Assembly (NCBI RefSeq): GCF_013009075.1
Contig: NZ_CP053108.1
Coordinates: forward strand, 2,808,517-2,872,516
Direction: 5' to 3'
Length of the DNA stretch: 64,000 nt
Source: Halomonas sp. TA22
Lineage (GTDB): Bacteria > Pseudomonadota > Gammaproteobacteria > Pseudomonadales > Halomonadaceae
The position numbers and the translations under genes were made by a program. This document shows, in pieces, positions 61,094-64,000 of this stretch; within the stretch, counting starts at the first letter, position 1; each line of letters starts with the position of its first letter. Below the pieces are notes generated by a model. It saw only the letters and a program-made list of their open reading frames with translations, was not told the DNA's origin and did not search any database.

Positions 61094-62005
61094 ATGAGCG
61101 CGTGGCAGGCGCTTTCGCTGCGCCAGCAGGGACTGCTGCTGACCGGGGGCGGGGCGCTGATCATGTCGCCCGATGCCCTGCTGATCAAGTTGATTGCGCT
61201 GCCCGATGCCGAGATTCTCATGTGGCGCGGCTTTCTCTCGGCATTGGGGTTTCTGCTGATCGTGGTGGCGCGCCACCGTCGCGGCACCTGGCAAGCCTAT
61301 CGTCGTTGCGGCTGGACCGGAGTCGCGGTGGCATTGCTGTTCAGCATGACGACCTGCGGTTTCGTACTGGGCAATCAGTACACGCGAGCCGGCAATGTGC
61401 TGATGATACTTGCCGGGGCGCCGCTGATCGCCGCGGCGCTCTCCCGGGTGATCTTGAAGGAACGCCTGCCGCGTCGCACCTGGCTTGCCATCTGGCTCTG
61501 CATGACGGGTATCGCACTGATAGTGCTCGACGACGCGGGAGTCGGCTCCTGGCTTGGCAATGGGTTTGCACTGTTGGCGGCGACCACCCTGGCGATCAAT
61601 TTCACCCTGTGCCGGACACGACCTGGTGTCGACATGAGTCCCATGCTGACGTTTGCCGGACTGATCGTGGGTATCGGTGCGGCACTGGTGGCGACTTCCG
61701 ACGTAGCACTCGCCATGCCATCGCCGGACCGGCTACTGCTGGTGGTATTGCTGTGCCTGGTGATCGTACCCTGTGGCGTTACCCTGCTGCAGCGCGGGCC
61801 GCTCTATCTACCGGCGGCCGAGGTGGGACTTCTGCTGCTGCTCGAGGTGGTGGTGGGCACCCTGTGGGCGTGGTGGCTGCTGGCCGAGCGGCCCACGCCG
61901 GTGGCCTTGCTGGGCGGCAGCCTGGTGCTTGGCACGTTGACGGTGAAGGGGCTGTACGAGCGGCACCTGGAGCGACGGGTGCCTTCCGCGGTCGTCGTGG
62001 AGTGA
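61094..62005 (+). CDS. EamA/DMT family transporter
   Basis: 303 residues, ten membrane helices in two EamA halves. Half one: GGGALIMSPDALLIKLI, WRGFLSALGFLLI, NVLMILAGAPLIAAALSRVILKERLP. Half two: CLVIVPCGVTLLQRGPLYLPAAEVGLLLLLEVVVGTLWAWWLLAE (partly quoted). These transporters usually export small metabolites. It closes the plus-strand cluster and is convergent with the AraD1 gene, with a six-base gap. Confidence 0.9.
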   Translation: MSAWQALSLRQQGLLLTGGGALIMSPDALLIKLIALPDAEILMWRGFLSALGFLLIVVARHRRGTWQAYRRCGWTGVAVALLFSMTTCGFVLGNQYTRAGNVLMILAGAPLIAAALSRVILKERLPRRTWLAIWLCMTGIALIVLDDAGVGSWLGNGFALLAATTLAINFTLCRTRPGVDMSPMLTFAGLIVGIGAALVATSDVALAMPSPDRLLLVVLLCLVIVPCGVTLLQRGPLYLPAAEVGLLLLLEVVVGTLWAWWLLAERPTPVALLGGSLVLGTLTVKGLYERHLERRVPSAVVVE

Positions 62006-62011
62006 ATCTCC

Positions 62012-63007
62012 TCACAAAGGGCGAATGCCGATCGCCTCGTGCTGGGCTTCGAAACGCAGCGGATTGCGCAGTGGCCGTCCGAACTCGGGCAGGCTGATCT
62101 CGAAACGGTCGCCTGGGCGGGTCTGGATGCCATCGGCGAAGCTCAGTGTCGCGGTACCGAAGAAGTGCAGATGGACATCGCCAGGTCGTCGGAAACCGGG
62201 ATACTTGAAGTGGTGATGCTCCAGGTTGGCGAGACTGTGCGCCATGTTGGCCTCGCCGGTGAGAAACGCTCTCTCCCATAGCGTCTTGCCGTCGCGCACG
62301 ATGCGGCTGCTGCCCTGTAGGTGAGAGGGCAGCCCGCCGATGAGCAGCTCCGGCCCGACGCTGCAGGCCCGCAACTTTGAGTGGGCAAGCCACAAGTAGT
62401 TGAAGCGTTCGGTGACGTGATCCGAGAACTCGTTGCCGATCGCGTAGCCGATGCGCCAAGGGGAGCTATCGGGCCCGATCACATAGAGTCCGACAAGCTC
62501 CGGCTCTTCGCCGGCATCCTCGGCGAAGGCGGGAACGGGTAGCTCCGCCTCTGGCGCTACCACACAGCTGCCGTCACCCTTGTAGAACCACTCCGGCTGG
62601 GCGCCCACCGTGCCATCGGCCGGCTTGCCGCCCTCCACGCCGAGCTTGAACATGCGCATGGAGTCAGTGAGCTGGCTCTCGTCATCCATCAGCTGCTTGG
62701 CATGCATGGCCGAGCGGGTATCGGCACTGCCCAGGTGTGTCAGCCCGGTACCAGTCACCAGACAGTGGGCAGGATCGGGGTGAGTCAGTGGTGGCAGCAG
62801 GCGGCGCTCATCGATCAGGGGCTGGTAGTGCTCGGTCACCGTTCCCAGGCGTCGTTCGAGGGCCTGTTGCAGGGAGTGGTTTTCATCGATGGCGGCCTGG
62901 GCCAGGGCGTAGGTGCCACCCACGATGTCGATCGGGCGTACCCGCGTGTCGCTTTCCACCAGCGCAACGCGTAGCTGTCCCTGATCGAGATACTGTATCA
63001 GACGCAT
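62012..63007 (-). CDS. AraD1/GguC family protein (fumarylacetoacetase-like fold)
   Basis: 331 residues. FAH-like fold: GTGLTHLGSADTRSAMHAKQ, the divalent-metal Glu positions in EPELVGLYVIG and the IGYAIGNEFSDHVTERFNYLWLAHSKLR segment, then KTLWERAFLTGEANMAHSLANLEHHHFKYP (all partly quoted). GguC/AraD1 proteins occur with sugar uptake and L-arabinose or galactose acid catabolism genes and are thought to act on 2-keto-3-deoxy acids. It is the last gene of a minus-strand cluster led by a TRAP transporter. Confidence 0.88.
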   Translation of the reverse strand: MRLIQYLDQGQLRVALVESDTRVRPIDIVGGTYALAQAAIDENHSLQQALERRLGTVTEHYQPLIDERRLLPPLTHPDPAHCLVTGTGLTHLGSADTRSAMHAKQLMDDESQLTDSMRMFKLGVEGGKPADGTVGAQPEWFYKGDGSCVVAPEAELPVPAFAEDAGEEPELVGLYVIGPDSSPWRIGYAIGNEFSDHVTERFNYLWLAHSKLRACSVGPELLIGGLPSHLQGSSRIVRDGKTLWERAFLTGEANMAHSLANLEHHHFKYPGFRRPGDVHLHFFGTATLSFADGIQTRPGDRFEISLPEFGRPLRNPLRFEAQHEAIGIRPL

Positions 63008-63049
63008 GCGGTGCCTCGCTTGTCGTTGTTGTCGTAATCGTGCCGTAGC

Positions 63050-64000
63050 TTAATTGCCGCGAACGGCGGTCAAATCGGGCAACCAGGTTACGATTCCGGG
63101 GAAGGCGATCAGGATCACCAGCACTACCAGCAGTGCGGCGTAATAGGGCAGCATGGCGCGCACTAGTGACTCCATCGACACCTTGCCCACTCCGCAGCCC
63201 ACATAGAGACAGGTGCCGACCGGCGGGGTCAGCAGCCCGATGCCCAGGATGAAGGCCATCAGCACACCGAAATAGGCCGCATCGACACCCGCCGAGGTAA
63301 CGATCGGCGTCAGCATCGGGGCCATGATGACCATCGCCGGAGTCAGGTCCATCACGAAGCCTACCAGGAGCAGCAGTGCAGCGACGATCAACAGCAGCAT
63401 GAACGGGTCGCTGGTCAGTGCCTGGACCTGGCGCACCAGGGTCTGCGGCACCATATTGATGGTCAGGAACCAGGCGATTACCGTGGCGAACGCCAGTAGC
63501 AGCAGCACCATGCCAGTCAGACGGGCGGTGCGTATCAGCATGCCCCATAGATCGCGCACACTGATTTCACGGTAGAACATCAGCGAGATGAGCAGCGAGT
63601 AGAGCAGCGCGGCCACCGCCGCCTCGGTGGCGGTGAATACGCCACCGATGATGCCACCGATCACGATCACCGGCAGGACCAGGGCCAGCCAGGCGGCCTT
63701 GAAGGTCTGCCACAGCACGTCCAGGCGGAATTTGCGGGTCTGCCCCGAATGCTCGATGCTGGCCATGATGAAGGTGGTGACCATCAGGCCGAAGCCGATC
63801 AACAGCCCCGGCACGATGCCGGCAATGAATAGACGGCTGATCGAGGTCTCGGTGACGATACCGAACAGGATCAGCGGGATCGATGGGGGAATGATGATCC
63901 CGATGACCGAGGAGACGGTATTGATCGCGGTGGCATGAGGCGCCGAGTAACCCTGCTGCTTCATCGACGGGATCATCATCGCGCCGGTGGCGGCGGTATC
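63050..64000 (-). CDS. TRAP transporter large permease, N-terminal part outside window
   Basis: At least 316 residues of a DctM-type permease; the frame is open to the window edge (DTAATGAMMIPSMKQQGYSA), so the Met at 63979 is internal. SVIGIIIPPSIPLILFGIVTETSISRLFIAG and GIGLLTPPVGTCLYVGC are family signatures (partly quoted). About 120 N-terminal residues should lie beyond 64000. It differs from the permease at 57406 and belongs to a second uptake system, read together with the AraD1 gene 42 bases on. Confidence 0.95.
   Translation of the reverse strand, partial: DTAATGAMMIPSMKQQGYSAPHATAINTVSSVIGIIIPPSIPLILFGIVTETSISRLFIAGIVPGLLIGFGLMVTTFIMASIEHSGQTRKFRLDVLWQTFKAAWLALVLPVIVIGGIIGGVFTATEAAVAALLYSLLISLMFYREISVRDLWGMLIRTARLTGMVLLLLAFATVIAWFLTINMVPQTLVRQVQALTSDPFMLLLIVAALLLLVGFVMDLTPAMVIMAPMLTPIVTSAGVDAAYFGVLMAFILGIGLLTPPVGTCLYVGCGVGKVSMESLVRAMLPYYAALLVVLVILIAFPGIVTWLPDLTAVRGN

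Noticed and set aside
1-64000. CRISPR arrays, insertion sequences, rRNA genes, prophage or replication origin
   Set aside because: No regularly spaced repeats, transposase, rRNA sequence, phage structural genes or DnaA-box cluster could be recognised.

Overview
The window looks like chromosomal DNA of a halophilic gammaproteobacterium of the Halomonas type. It is GC-rich with dense operons. The order rsxD-rsxG-rsxE-nth, the gacA-uvrC-pgsA-tRNA-Gly block and the full-length housekeeping proteins (ArgG, ArgF, RNase T, UvrC, PncB) support this. The taxonomic call is from gene content and memory of gene order, not from a search.

Layout. 1-3097: end of the Rsx/Rnf electron-transport operon and endonuclease III. 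3161-5015: a protein with carboxysomal-type carbonic anhydrase motifs plus an ElyC/YdcF membrane protein. 5038-8090 (minus): a CstA-type transporter, a small cory-CC-star protein and an ArsA-like ATPase in one apparent operon. 8273-10379 (minus): a glutathione transferase and a Tat-exported Gfo/Idh/MocA oxidoreductase. 10554-18465: a signalling locus. It holds a CheY-like receiver, a membrane sensor-like protein fused to a DnaQ-type exonuclease, a 65-residue membrane protein, a Na+/solute symporter-histidine kinase, an EAL/HDOD protein and a DUF294 nucleotidyltransferase-like protein. This resembles acetate-switch (CrbS/MxtR) and CbrA loci. 18625-25546: HlyU-like protein, argG, rnt, an HPF-cold-shock fusion, grxD, argF, rmuC and one unknown. 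25651-29280: tRNA-Ala, gacA, uvrC, pgsA and a tRNA-Gly with a good promoter but no 3' end.

29281-38085 is a patchwork. A filamentous-hemagglutinin fragment starts inside the tRNA-Gly and ends in what looks like the last codons of a peptide-binding protein. An oligopeptide ABC transporter (two permeases and a double ATPase) follows. Its ATPase frame then runs into the 3' half of a tRNA-Ser(TGA). Three abrupt joins without repeats or insertion sequences suggest either a real rearrangement or contigs joined without gap characters. 38146-41300 is AT-richer accessory DNA with a glycosyltransferase and several tiny genes, including two paralogous 45-50 residue proteins.

41427-45817: an unknown protein, a small membrane protein, a sodium:solute symporter and nicotinate phosphoribosyltransferase (a candidate nicotinate uptake and salvage unit), then three small unknown genes. 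45967-49738: a short-chain dehydrogenase and an AsmA-family protein.

49755-62005 is a four-carbon sugar-acid catabolic locus. A LacI-type repressor faces ltnD-otnK-otnC-otnI-denD, a TRAP transporter (P, Q, M), an aldehyde dehydrogenase, a second HIBDH-type dehydrogenase and an EamA exporter. LtnD and DenD would oxidise L-threonate and D-erythronate. OtnI, OtnK and OtnC would isomerise, phosphorylate and decarboxylate the products to dihydroxyacetone phosphate. 62012-64000 (minus) starts another sugar-acid cluster with an AraD1/GguC protein and a second TRAP permease cut by the window edge. No CRISPR array, insertion sequence, rRNA or intact prophage was seen.
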